From an uncultured Bacteroidales bacterium (GTDB lineage Bacteria; Bacteroidota; Bacteroidia; Bacteroidales; UBA932), in contig CALVDP010000015.1 in assembly GCA_944326315.1 (NCBI GenBank), forward strand, positions 1-46,341: 46,341 nt of DNA, read 5' to 3'. The translations under genes were made by a program, and so were the position numbers. The notes beneath the pieces are model-generated. The model was not told where the DNA came from and made no database searches. It saw only the letters and a program-made list of their open reading frames with translations. Shown piece after piece: positions 19,048 through 27,262 of the stretch (position 1 is its first letter; each line of letters starts with the position of its first letter).

Positions 19048-20670
19048 TTATCTGTCAATATCCGGAATTACGTAGTCAAGTGTACCGCCTATGGCGATCA
19101 GGTCTGCGATCTTGGACTCTCTGGATATCGTGTCCACACATGACACCAGCGGCAGGCCCGTCGAGCGGAACTTGACCCTGTACGGGTATTTGTCCCCGTG
19201 GCTTTCGATGAATACCCCGAATTCCCCGCGGCTTCCTTCCACGGCAGAATACCAGCTTCCTTCCGGGAGTTTGATGACAGGCTTCACCTTCATCTGGTAC
19301 TCGCCTTCCGGAATATTGTCTATGAGCTGCTCAATGATCTTGAGGCTCTCTTCTATCTCCTTCATCCTGACCATGTAACGGGCGAAGCAGTCACCCTCGG
19401 TGAATACGATCTCCTTGAAGTCCACCTTGCCGTACATGGCGTAAGGGTGACGTTTCCTTACATCGCATGCCCATCCGGCCGCCCTTCCCGTACCGCCTGT
19501 AGCACCGAAGGATATTGCATCCTCCCGTGACAGCACACCGGTGCCGATCAGCCTTTCACGGGCGATGATGTTGCCTGTGAATATCTTGTGGTATTCATCC
19601 AGTTTCGACCTCATGTATACGATGAATTCCTTCACCTTCTTCACGAATTCCGGATGTATGTCGGCCTGGACCCCGCCGATTGTGTTGTAGGTCTGTATTA
19701 GCCGGCCTCCCGTAGTCTGCTCCAGAATCTCCAGTACCTTCTCCCTGTCCCTGAACCCGAGGAAGAACACTTCCAGGGCTCCCATGTCCTGTGCCAGGCA
19801 GGATGCGAAAAGAAGGTGGGAGTCGATTCTCTGCAGCTCGTCCATTATTGTCCTGATATACTGGATGCGTTCCGATACCTCCAGTCCCATGGCCTTTTCT
19901 ATGCACATGCACAGCGCATGTCTGTTCTGCATGGCACCGAGGTAGTCGAGCCTGTCCGTGAAGCCGAGAGTCTGCGGATATGTGCTTGTCTCGCAGAGCT
20001 TCTCTATGCCCCTGTGGATATATCCGCAGTGAGGGTCTATCTTCTTGATGGTCTCGCCTTCGAGCGATACGCAGAACCGCAGCACGCCGTGTGTGGCAGG
20101 ATGCTGGGGACCGATATTGATCACATATTCCTCCTCGTTGAACAGAGGGTGTCTCTTGAGAATATAGCTGCCGTCCTTGGTGAGTTCGTAGCTCGGCGCC
20201 TCATCGTCCGAGATCTCGTTCTCCATGTTCAGCGGATTCAGTGAAGCGTCATAATCCTTGCGGAGCGGATATCCTTTCCAGTCATCCCTCAGGAAGAGCC
20301 TTCTCAGGTCAGGATGCCCTATGAACTTGATTCCGAAGAAGTCATACGCCTCCCTTTCATTGAGATTGGCTCCTTTCCAGAGATCATGTACGGAAGGAAG
20401 CGTGGCTTCGTCCCTGTCGGGATCAGCGGTGGAGACGACTATGTTTTCCCCTGTGGCCGTGTTTTCCAGATGGTACACGCAGCCGAGGCCCTCTTCTCCC
20501 CAGTCCATGCCCGTAAGGCTGCGCAGGAAGTCGAAACCTCCCTCTTTCCTCAGGAATTCCGCCACTTCCCTGAATGAGGATACCGGGACCTTGTATAGCC
20601 CTTCACCCTTGTCAGACCATTCAGCTCCCGAGGCAGCCAGTCTTGATTTGATATCTGTAGTATTGTCCAT
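19048..20670 (-). CDS. nuoCD: NADH-quinone oxidoreductase fused subunits C/D
   Basis: A 540-residue fusion. About residues 1-155 are NuoC (LNEREAYDFFGIKFIGHPDL and RLFLRDDWKGYPLRKDY). About 160-540 are NuoD (NIGPQHPATHGVLRF and PHCGYIHRGIEKL), which forms the quinone site with NuoB. The start is taken at ATG 20670 (MDNTTDIKSR). The 21-residue upstream extension is unlike NuoC and runs into the nuoB end. The fusion is known in several phyla. Confidence 0.95.
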   Translation of the reverse strand: MDNTTDIKSRLAASGAEWSDKGEGLYKVPVSSFREVAEFLRKEGGFDFLRSLTGMDWGEEGLGCVYHLENTATGENIVVSTADPDRDEATLPSVHDLWKGANLNEREAYDFFGIKFIGHPDLRRLFLRDDWKGYPLRKDYDASLNPLNMENEISDDEAPSYELTKDGSYILKRHPLFNEEEYVINIGPQHPATHGVLRFCVSLEGETIKKIDPHCGYIHRGIEKLCETSTYPQTLGFTDRLDYLGAMQNRHALCMCIEKAMGLEVSERIQYIRTIMDELQRIDSHLLFASCLAQDMGALEVFFLGFRDREKVLEILEQTTGGRLIQTYNTIGGVQADIHPEFVKKVKEFIVYMRSKLDEYHKIFTGNIIARERLIGTGVLSREDAISFGATGGTGRAAGWACDVRKRHPYAMYGKVDFKEIVFTEGDCFARYMVRMKEIEESLKIIEQLIDNIPEGEYQMKVKPVIKLPEGSWYSAVEGSRGEFGVFIESHGDKYPYRVKFRSTGLPLVSCVDTISRESKIADLIAIGGTLDYVIPDIDR

Positions 20671-20729
20671 ATTCTGATATTCCTTAGCGGTTTCAATGAT
20701 AGGATATGTCTGTTGCCGTCCTGTACGTG

Positions 20730-21380
20730 TCATGCAAGACCGGATTCATCATAATCCTTGAAATCTTCGGACGTGTTTGTGTCGGCACGCATGAGCCTTT
20801 CGTATTCTTTCTCGCTGACACCCTTGTTTATGCCGCCGAGGAACTTCTGTGCCTTGACCTTGCGCTGGAGCTGCATGAGTCCGTACAGCATTGCCTCCGG
20901 CCTTGGAGGACAGCCTGGAATGTATACGTCCACAGGTATGATTTTGTCTACACCGTCCACCACATGGTAGGACTTCTTGAAAGGACCTCCGCTTATGGCG
21001 CAGCCGCCTGTGGCCACCACATATTTCGGATCCGCCATCTGGTCGTAGAGCCTTTTCAGTACAGGAGCCATCTTGTGCGTGATGGTACCGGCCACCATGA
21101 TGAAGTCCGCCTGGCGAGGGGACGAACGCGCCACCTCAAAGCCGAACCTTGCGAAGTCATATCTTGCCGCACCTATGGCCATGAACTCTATGCCGCAACA
21201 GCTTGTGGCGAATGTCAGAGGCCAGAGACTGTTGCTCCTGCCCCATTCTATCACGTCATCGAGACAGCCTACTATCACGTTGGTGCCGTTTTCACGGAGC
21301 TCCTTCAGCATCTCTTCGATATACTCGTTGTCGTTGAAATCTTCATATTTCATCGACTTGATGTTGACGTTTCTCTTCAT
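20730..21380 (-). CDS. nuoB: NADH-quinone oxidoreductase subunit B
   Basis: A 216-residue subunit binding the terminal [4Fe-4S] cluster N2 that reduces quinone. The ligands are seen in [12 protein letters not shown] (two adjacent Cys), [13 protein letters not shown] and [11 protein letters not shown]. The N-terminal start may be 21380 (MKRNVNIK) or 21353 (MKYEDF). The C-terminal 30 residues are an extra charged tail. Confidence 0.96.
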   Translation of the reverse strand: MKRNVNIKSMKYEDFNDNEYIEEMLKELRENGTNVIVGCLDDVIEWGRSNSLWPLTFATSCCGIEFMAIGAARYDFARFGFEVARSSPRQADFIMVAGTITHKMAPVLKRLYDQMADPKYVVATGGCAISGGPFKKSYHVVDGVDKIIPVDVYIPGCPPRPEAMLYGLMQLQRKVKAQKFLGGINKGVSEKEYERLMRADTNTSEDFKDYDESGLA

Positions 21381-21401
21381 AATAAAATATAATACCGCTT
21401 G

Positions 21402-21752
21402 TTATTTCCATTCAAGAGCGCCTTTTCTCCAGGCGTATGCAAGTCCGAGCACAAGTATCAGCAGGAAAAACAGCACGCTGACAAGTCCGTACAGCCCGAG
21501 ATCCTGCACGACTACCGCCCATGCGAACAGGAACACAGTCTCCACATCGAACATGAGGAAAAGGATTGCAAACAGGTAATATCCCACCTTGAACTGCATC
21601 CATGATTTGCCCCTGGTCGGGATTCCGCATTCGTAAGGCTCGCTTTTCTGGGGATTGTAGGAGCGCGGTGCAATGGCTTTCGCTATACCTACCGCTGCAG
21701 CTACCATTATGATAGCAATGAGTATTACAACAACCAACAAGATGAAATTCAT
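21402..21752 (-). CDS. nuoA: NADH-quinone oxidoreductase subunit A
   Basis: A 116-residue subunit with three helices. The conserved loop reads SEPYECGIPTRGKSW and is followed by FKVGYYLFAILFLMFDVETV with its conserved Asp/Glu. It is the first gene of the operon. A promoter box lies 43 nt upstream. Confidence 0.96.
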   Translation of the reverse strand: MNFILLVVVILIAIIMVAAAVGIAKAIAPRSYNPQKSEPYECGIPTRGKSWMQFKVGYYLFAILFLMFDVETVFLFAWAVVVQDLGLYGLVSVLFFLLILVLGLAYAWRKGALEWK

Positions 21753-21795
21753 GACAATGAATATTTTTTTGGTTACCGAATTTTGAAATCGCGCG

Positions 21796-21803
21796 CAAAG
21801 TTA
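21796..21803 (-). promoter_or_regulatory. -7 promoter box of the nuo operon
   Basis: On the minus strand TAACTTTG fits TAnnTTTG and ends 43 nt before the nuoA start. It is divergent from the pilus-operon promoter about 130 nt away. No other promoter-like box is seen inside the tightly packed operon. Confidence 0.7.
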
Positions 21804-21934
21804 AACAAAAAATCCGAAAGATACCGGATTGAACGGATAATCTTTCCGAATGTCTTGAAAAGTGCCTCTGGAATGCCTGCAGCCGTTTTTTTGAAATTAA
21901 ACATTTAATCTTTCATAACACGGATACCGGAATC

Positions 21935-21942
21935 TACTTTTG
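21935..21942 (+). promoter_or_regulatory. -7 promoter box of the pilus operon
   Basis: TACTTTTG fits TAnnTTTG and lies 48 nt before ATG 21991. It overlaps the 5' end of the longest open frame (TTG at 21940), which argues that translation starts at 21991. No further promoter box is obvious before 28090. Confidence 0.65.
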
Positions 21943-21990
21943 CAGCGTGAACATTGCGGATGCTTCAGGCTCCGTGAAAAATTTCAAGAT

Positions 21991-23583
21991 ATGGGCAGAT
22001 TGGCTGGATTAATTGCCTTGACTGCAATGCTGGCGGCTTGCAGCAAGGGCCCGGCTCCGGTGGCGGATGTCCCCGGGGGCCGGGACTGGACCGGAACAGT
22101 CCTGGAAGGTGGGGAGGTGTCTCATGGAATGATAGTGCTCGGAGACAAACTGGACAATCCTTATACGACCGAGAATATGAGGGATGCCTTCGTGTCCCTC
22201 TATCCTACGAAGTCAAGGAACGAGGTGAAGACCACACACCTGTATGTACGCTTCCTTCCGCGCAATGAGGAAGAGTTCGAGACCCTGACATCAATGGGGC
22301 TTGATCTTGTCGATTATCCGGTGGACTACGAGATTCTGGTGGACGGGGATTATTATCATGATCCCTCGCTGGGTGATGACGGGTACACCTGGCAGTATGC
22401 GGTGGTTCCGGACGGATATGAATTTCCGGATGTGGAGTATGAAATACTTGACGAATGTTTCATTACAGAGACAGATCCGGATGCGAAAAGTGCGGACGGG
22501 ATAGACTGGACAGCCGTGGAATGCGAAGCCTACCGGCTCTCCGGCAACGGCGGCATGGTACTGCCTGAAACGAAAGCCGGCAAGGTGCATCCGTCCGGTC
22601 GCATAACGATTGTGGATGAAGAGGCATACGGAGGCAAGCCGGTCGGATTGGCCGGGGTGAGAGTGAGGTGCAATACGTTTGTGAAGTTTTCCAATACCTA
22701 TACCGACCGTGACGGCTACTATACGATACCCAAGACCTTTTCCGCGAATCTCAAGTACCGTCTTGTGTTCAAGAATGAGAAGGGCTTCGCCATCGGATTC
22801 AACCTGATTCTGCAGCCTGCTTCCGCTTCCGCCCTGGGCAAAGGCCCTGCGGAAGGGCTTGACGTGACGATAACAAGGAATTCAGACCGCACCCTCTTCC
22901 TGCGTTCCGCCGTGAACAATGCTGCATACGACTATATTTCGAGATGTGCCGCAGAGGATATGGACCTGACCCTTCCTCCCGGAGACCTGAGGATATGGCT
23001 GCTTTCCAGGCTCGAAGCAAGCAGTGCAGTGATGCTACACCACAAGGTGGGCGTGTCACATTCCCTGGTCAAGGATTTTCTCGGCTATTTCGCGTCTCTG
23101 ATAGCATTTTTTGCCCCGGACGTGACCATCGGAACCGAGAACATGCAGGATTACAGTGACGTGTACCGGGCCGTGTGCCACGAACTGGCCCATTGCAGCC
23201 ATTTTTCCCAGGTGGGGCTGGACTATTGGAACCGTTATGTCGAATATATACTTACTTCATACGTGACCATGGGCGGCATGACATATGGTGACGGATCAGG
23301 CAGATATGCAGGATATTGCGAGATCGGAGAAATGTGGGCCTATTATATGGAAAGCGTAATGTACCAGGAACGTTACGGAGGACCTGTCCCTCAGTTCGGT
23401 ACAAGCTACTGGTTCTGTCCGCAGATATTCCGCTACCTGGATGACAGGGGGTTCCGCAAGGCGGATTTCCTTGCGGCCATGCAGTCCGATGTCACCGATA
23501 TCAGCGCATTGCAGGGCAGGCTCACTCTGCAGCATCCGTCGAAAGCCGGGATGATCGAACAGGTCTTTTTCAGGTACAGGTGA
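21991..23583 (+). CDS. HExxH putative zinc metallopeptidase lipoprotein at the head of the pilus operon
   Basis: A 530-residue lipoprotein (signal ending AMLAACSKG, acylated Cys 17). Residues about 205-275 look like a carboxypeptidase-regulatory/transthyretin-like beta domain (GVRVRCNTFVKF, then TDRDGYYTIP). Residues 397-401 are HELAH within AVCHELAHCSHFSQVG. Glutamates follow at 444, 447 and 454 (CEIGEMWAYYMES), one of which could be the third zinc ligand as in gluzincins. The start is set at 21991 because a promoter box covers the earlier TTG. No named family is recognised with confidence. It precedes the DUF3575 gene by 47 nt. Peptidase activity and any role in pilin processing are inference. 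Confidence 0.75.
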   Translation: MGRLAGLIALTAMLAACSKGPAPVADVPGGRDWTGTVLEGGEVSHGMIVLGDKLDNPYTTENMRDAFVSLYPTKSRNEVKTTHLYVRFLPRNEEEFETLTSMGLDLVDYPVDYEILVDGDYYHDPSLGDDGYTWQYAVVPDGYEFPDVEYEILDECFITETDPDAKSADGIDWTAVECEAYRLSGNGGMVLPETKAGKVHPSGRITIVDEEAYGGKPVGLAGVRVRCNTFVKFSNTYTDRDGYYTIPKTFSANLKYRLVFKNEKGFAIGFNLILQPASASALGKGPAEGLDVTITRNSDRTLFLRSAVNNAAYDYISRCAAEDMDLTLPPGDLRIWLLSRLEASSAVMLHHKVGVSHSLVKDFLGYFASLIAFFAPDVTIGTENMQDYSDVYRAVCHELAHCSHFSQVGLDYWNRYVEYILTSYVTMGGMTYGDGSGRYAGYCEIGEMWAYYMESVMYQERYGGPVPQFGTSYWFCPQIFRYLDDRGFRKADFLAAMQSDVTDISALQGRLTLQHPSKAGMIEQVFFRYR

Positions 23584-23630
23584 TTGACAGACAATGTGAT
23601 TCCGACTAAATCCGATTACAACCAGATGAT

Positions 23631-24197
23631 ATGAAACGTATTATGACAATGATAACGGTGTCGCTGCTGGCTGCTGCCGGAGCATGCGGTGTGGACGCAC
23701 GGCGTTTCTCGCTGTCGACCAATATGCTTGACTACGCCAATTTCGCGACACTGAATGTGGAGGCGTCATACGGCGTGGCGCGTCACTGGAGCGTAAATGC
23801 CGGGGCCAAACTGAATCCTTTTACATTCAGGCTGCGGGAGAAGGGCACGCAGATGCAGAACAGACAGCAGTCATACGAGCTTGGGGTAAGGATGTGGCCA
23901 TGGCATATATTCTCCGGATGGTGGGTGGCTGCCAAGGCCAAGTACAAGGAATACAATACCGGAGGGATAATTTCCAGCCGGACGGAAGAAGGCGACAGCT
24001 ACGGACTCGGTTTCTCTGCCGGCTATTCCTACATGCTGCATCCGAATCTGAATCTTGAGTTCGGTATCGGATTCTGGACAGGGGTCAGACAGTATACCGT
24101 ATATGAATGTCCCTCCTGCGGCCTGACTATGGAAACAGGCACCAAAGGCTTCATCCTTCCGAATGAAATATTATTGTCTCTGGTCTATGTGTTCTGA
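23631..24197 (+). CDS. DUF3575 protein, predicted outer-membrane beta barrel
   Basis: A 188-residue protein with a signal peptide (about 1-22) followed by alternating amphipathic strands. It has NMLDYANFATLNVEASYGVA near the start and ends in an aromatic barrel-type C-terminus (LLSLVYVF). These are features of DUF3575, a Bacteroidetes family repeatedly found in fimbrillin loci. Its role in pilus biogenesis is not established. Only 1 nt separates it from the next gene, so translation is probably coupled. Confidence 0.8.
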   Translation: MKRIMTMITVSLLAAAGACGVDARRFSLSTNMLDYANFATLNVEASYGVARHWSVNAGAKLNPFTFRLREKGTQMQNRQQSYELGVRMWPWHIFSGWWVAAKAKYKEYNTGGIISSRTEEGDSYGLGFSAGYSYMLHPNLNLEFGIGFWTGVRQYTVYECPSCGLTMETGTKGFILPNEILLSLVYVF

Positions 24198-24198
24198 T

Positions 24199-26073
24199 AT
24201 GAAAATATTAAAGGCAGTCGTCCTGGCTGTCCCGTGTCTTCTGATGTCGTGCTCATCGCTGCGCGTGTATCAGGATCTCGGTACTGCTGCAGGGCTGCCG
24301 GCCCTTCTCCTGCCGGACGACCAGGAAGGCCAGGAGGAGGATGCCGATACCGCCGCTGAGCGGGTGGATTCTGTCAGGACACAGGACGGGCCGCTGATAA
24401 TGAATGCAATACGTGACAGCAAGACAGGTGAGATGATAGCGACAGATGTCATAAAGGCATCCAGGGTGGTGGCCCGGTTCAGGAATATAGCTGAGAGGGC
24501 GGGACGTATCTCCCTCACTTTCGATGTCTCTGTGCCCAAGGCTCTTGTCACCTCGGACTGTCAGCTGAGGTTTTATCCGCAAATAGAGGCCGGGGATATC
24601 TCCGCAAGGCTTGACCCGCTGTTCATCACGGGACAGGCATACAGGAAAAGGCAGCTCAGGGGATATGAAAGGTACAGGATGTTCCTGGAATCGATAATCC
24701 AGGACAGTACGGTATTCATCCGGCAGGACCAGCTTGAGAAATTCATAGAGCGGTATTTTCCTGAAACGTTCGCCATGAAGAACGACACTTCCGTAGTCCC
24801 GGACCCGGAGGCGGAGAATCTATTCGGAGTGGATCAGAGGGCTGCGCTTGCACATTATACGAAACATGGCCTCAAAAGGAGGAACAGGTGGAAGATGGAA
24901 AACAAGGACAGCATGTTCCGCAAATTTGTCAGGTCGCCTTTTGACGGCAGTGTAAGCCTTGATACCGTGATGACGGCCGGGGACGGCAGCCTTGTGTACC
25001 GATATACTCATGAGATGGCGTCAGCTCCGGGCCTGAGAAAGCTTTATGTAAGCCTTGACGGTGTTGTCTACCGTGATGGGGAAAAGGTGGCGGGAATGCC
25101 TTCACCGGAGAGGCTTACATTTTATGTGAGTTCATTGTCATCCCTGGCGGACAACACCCCTCGTTACCTGTTCAGGATTGTAGACAGGGTGGTGACGGAC
25201 AATACTGACGCATTCCTTGATTTCGGGCAAGGAAGCCATGTGCTGGATTCCCTGCATGAAGGCAATGCTGCCGAGCTTGGAAGGATCAGAAGATGCTTCA
25301 ATGACATTTATTCGAGGCACGACCTCATCCTTGATTCGATTGTGGTGACGGCGTCCTGCTCTCCGGAGGGGAGGATCGGGTACAACGGCAGGCTTGCGGA
25401 AGCCAGGTCGAGGTCTGTCAGAGAATATATACTTGCAGGCAACAGCCAGCTCGAGGACAGTCTTGTCAGGACAAGGCATATCCCCGAGAACTGGGAATAT
25501 TTCTGCCGTCTTGTGTCCAATGATACCGTACTGAGCTTGGATTCCAGGAAACGGATACTGGAAATAGCGGCATGGGAGGACAAGGACCGTTCGGAGAGCC
25601 GCCTGTCAGGAATGCCTGAATACCGGTATCTCAGGGAAAAGATATATCCACGGCTCAGAACAGTGAATTTCAGATTTTTCATGCACCGCCCTGATGTCGA
25701 GAAAGATACGATACATACCAAGGTGCTGGATACCGTATATATGGCGGGACTGGAGGCTCTGAGGAATCTTGACTACAAGAAGGCAGCGACCATTCTGGCA
25801 GCCTATGGAGACTATAATGCCGCACTTGCCCTGGCATCTTCAGGCTATGACGGACCTGCCCTGGAAATCCTCTCGTCCATGCCGGCCCCGGATGCCAAGG
25901 CATATTATCTGGCAGCGGTCCTGTATTCGAGGGCAGGGGAGCATGACAGGGCACTCGACTGCTTCAGTGCAAGTGTGGAGAAGGACCCGTCCATGGCACA
26001 CAGGGCTAATCTTGATCCGGAGCTTTCTCCTGTGGCAGTGAAATATCACTCCGTCTATGGCATGATGCCTTGA
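24199..26073 (+). CDS. lipoprotein with DUF3868-like, OmpA-like and TPR-like regions
   Basis: 624 residues from ATG 24199, one nt after the DUF3575 stop. The lipoprotein signal ends LLMSCSS (Cys 18). About 85-165 has a pattern I associate with DUF3868 (LRFYPQIEAGDISARLDPLF, then ITGQAYRKRQLRGYERYR). About 333-415 resembles an OmpA C-terminal peptidoglycan-binding fold (VVTASCSPEGRIGYNGRLAE, then ARSRSVREYI). About 540-600 has TPR-like helices (AYYLAAVLYSRAGEHDRALD). A plausible job is anchoring the pilus assembly apparatus to peptidoglycan or the outer membrane; this is inference from domains and position. The longer frame starting 24163 overlaps the previous gene and is not preferred. Confidence 0.75.
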   Translation: MKILKAVVLAVPCLLMSCSSLRVYQDLGTAAGLPALLLPDDQEGQEEDADTAAERVDSVRTQDGPLIMNAIRDSKTGEMIATDVIKASRVVARFRNIAERAGRISLTFDVSVPKALVTSDCQLRFYPQIEAGDISARLDPLFITGQAYRKRQLRGYERYRMFLESIIQDSTVFIRQDQLEKFIERYFPETFAMKNDTSVVPDPEAENLFGVDQRAALAHYTKHGLKRRNRWKMENKDSMFRKFVRSPFDGSVSLDTVMTAGDGSLVYRYTHEMASAPGLRKLYVSLDGVVYRDGEKVAGMPSPERLTFYVSSLSSLADNTPRYLFRIVDRVVTDNTDAFLDFGQGSHVLDSLHEGNAAELGRIRRCFNDIYSRHDLILDSIVVTASCSPEGRIGYNGRLAEARSRSVREYILAGNSQLEDSLVRTRHIPENWEYFCRLVSNDTVLSLDSRKRILEIAAWEDKDRSESRLSGMPEYRYLREKIYPRLRTVNFRFFMHRPDVEKDTIHTKVLDTVYMAGLEALRNLDYKKAATILAAYGDYNAALALASSGYDGPALEILSSMPAPDAKAYYLAAVLYSRAGEHDRALDCFSASVEKDPSMAHRANLDPELSPVAVKYHSVYGMMP

Positions 26074-26102
26074 CCTGATTATTGTTTACCTGATTATTGT
26101 TT
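26073..26102 (+). repeat. perfect 15-nt tandem duplication before the fimbrillin gene
   Basis: ACCTGATTATTGTTT occurs twice without a gap (26073-26087 and 26088-26102). It begins at the last base of the preceding stop codon and ends 22 nt before the pilin ATG. Such a duplication changes the intergenic spacing. Confidence 0.9.
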
Positions 26103-26124
26103 AACCAACCAAATAATTGTCGAT

Positions 26125-27147
26125 ATGATTTTAACAGGAAAAAAATGCCGGACAGCAGCTTTCGCTGTATTGTGCTGTGCCGGAATGTCTTGCGAACAGC
26201 TTGACATGAATGTTGCCGGCCTGGAGGGCCAGGATAATCTGCAACAGCTCGGACGTGTCGATGTGTCGGTGTCGGTCCCGGTGCCGGATACGAAGCTCAC
26301 GAGTGTGGGGGATGAGTCCGGGATAAACGACCTTCAACTCTTCGTGTTCAGGGAAGACGGCGTGATTGAAGCGTATCAGACTGCCGAGAGCAGCCGGATT
26401 ACACTTGACTGCACTGCCGGTGAAAAGGAGTTCATTGCTGTCGTCAATGCCCCGGACCTCTCCCATGTCCAGTCCAGGTCGCAACTCATGTCTGAAAGTT
26501 CGGCTCTTGCGGACAATTCGCCAGGGGACCTTGTGATGTGCGGTTCCGCTACAGGGAATGTCCCGTCAAATGCCGGAGGTGATGCGGAGACGGATGTTTC
26601 CATTACTGTCAGCAGGCTTGTCGCCAGGGTGTCTGTCAGGAAGATCACCAATGCCATCACGGCTCCTGCGTACAGCAGCCTGCCACTGTCGGTCAAGGCG
26701 ATATATCTTTCAAACGTCGCCGGAGACTGCAGGTACATGTCTTCCGTTACGCCCGGTACATGGCTGAACAAAATGGGAGCAAGGACAGATCTTCCTTCAT
26801 TGTTGAGCAGCGGCACCCTGTCGGGCAGTATCGCGAATGGCTCAAGCTATTCTACCGCACATTATTTTTACTGCTATCCGAATCCTGTGGCCTCAGACAG
26901 CTCCGCGGAGACCTGGTCTCCACGTCAGACGAGGCTTGTCGTGGAGACACAGCTGGGAGGAAAGACCTATTATTACCCTGTCACCCTTCCAGGCATAGAG
27001 GCCAACCACACCTATGACATAGAAGAACTGAAGATAACACGTCTCGGCTCCTCATCTCCTGATGTCCCGGTGGACATAAGCGATGTGGCCGTATCGATCA
27101 CTGTCAAACCGTGGGACAAGGGAAGCTCCACTACCGTGTCCATCTGA
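26125..27147 (+). CDS. fimbrillin family (FimA/Mfa1-type) pilin lipoprotein
   Basis: A 340-residue precursor with a lipoprotein-type signal (hydrophobic run then GMSCEQ; Cys 23). Two beta-rich domains follow: DVSVSVPVPDTKLT and NDLQLFVFREDGVIEAYQ in the first, SRLVARVSVRKI and NHTYDIEELKITRLGSSSPD in the second. It ends in an edge strand VAVSITVKPWDKGSSTTVSI. This is the layout of type V pilins, which are exported as lipoproteins, cleaved by an outer-membrane protease and polymerised by strand exchange. I cannot tell a stalk from a tip pilin, though the strand-rich C-terminus fits a polymerising subunit. Confidence 0.85.
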   Translation: MILTGKKCRTAAFAVLCCAGMSCEQLDMNVAGLEGQDNLQQLGRVDVSVSVPVPDTKLTSVGDESGINDLQLFVFREDGVIEAYQTAESSRITLDCTAGEKEFIAVVNAPDLSHVQSRSQLMSESSALADNSPGDLVMCGSATGNVPSNAGGDAETDVSITVSRLVARVSVRKITNAITAPAYSSLPLSVKAIYLSNVAGDCRYMSSVTPGTWLNKMGARTDLPSLLSSGTLSGSIANGSSYSTAHYFYCYPNPVASDSSAETWSPRQTRLVVETQLGGKTYYYPVTLPGIEANHTYDIEELKITRLGSSSPDVPVDISDVAVSITVKPWDKGSSTTVSI

Positions 27148-27180
27148 TCCGGACTTGTGGATTGCAGATGCCGCCGGCAG

Positions 27181-27195
27181 CCGGAGTGGCTCCGG
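27181..27195 (+). promoter_or_regulatory. hairpin between pilin and anchor genes
   Basis: CCGGAG (27181-27186) pairs with CTCCGG (27190-27195) across a 3-nt loop, in the 115-nt gap after the fimbrillin stop. No T-run follows, so it is not a full terminator. It may stabilise the upstream pilin mRNA or reduce read-through. Confidence 0.5.
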
Positions 27196-27262
27196 TGGCG
27201 TTACCGGTGACCGCATGATGCGTTTTCGTGCGCCTGTTTAACAAATGATTAATTGATGCGTT

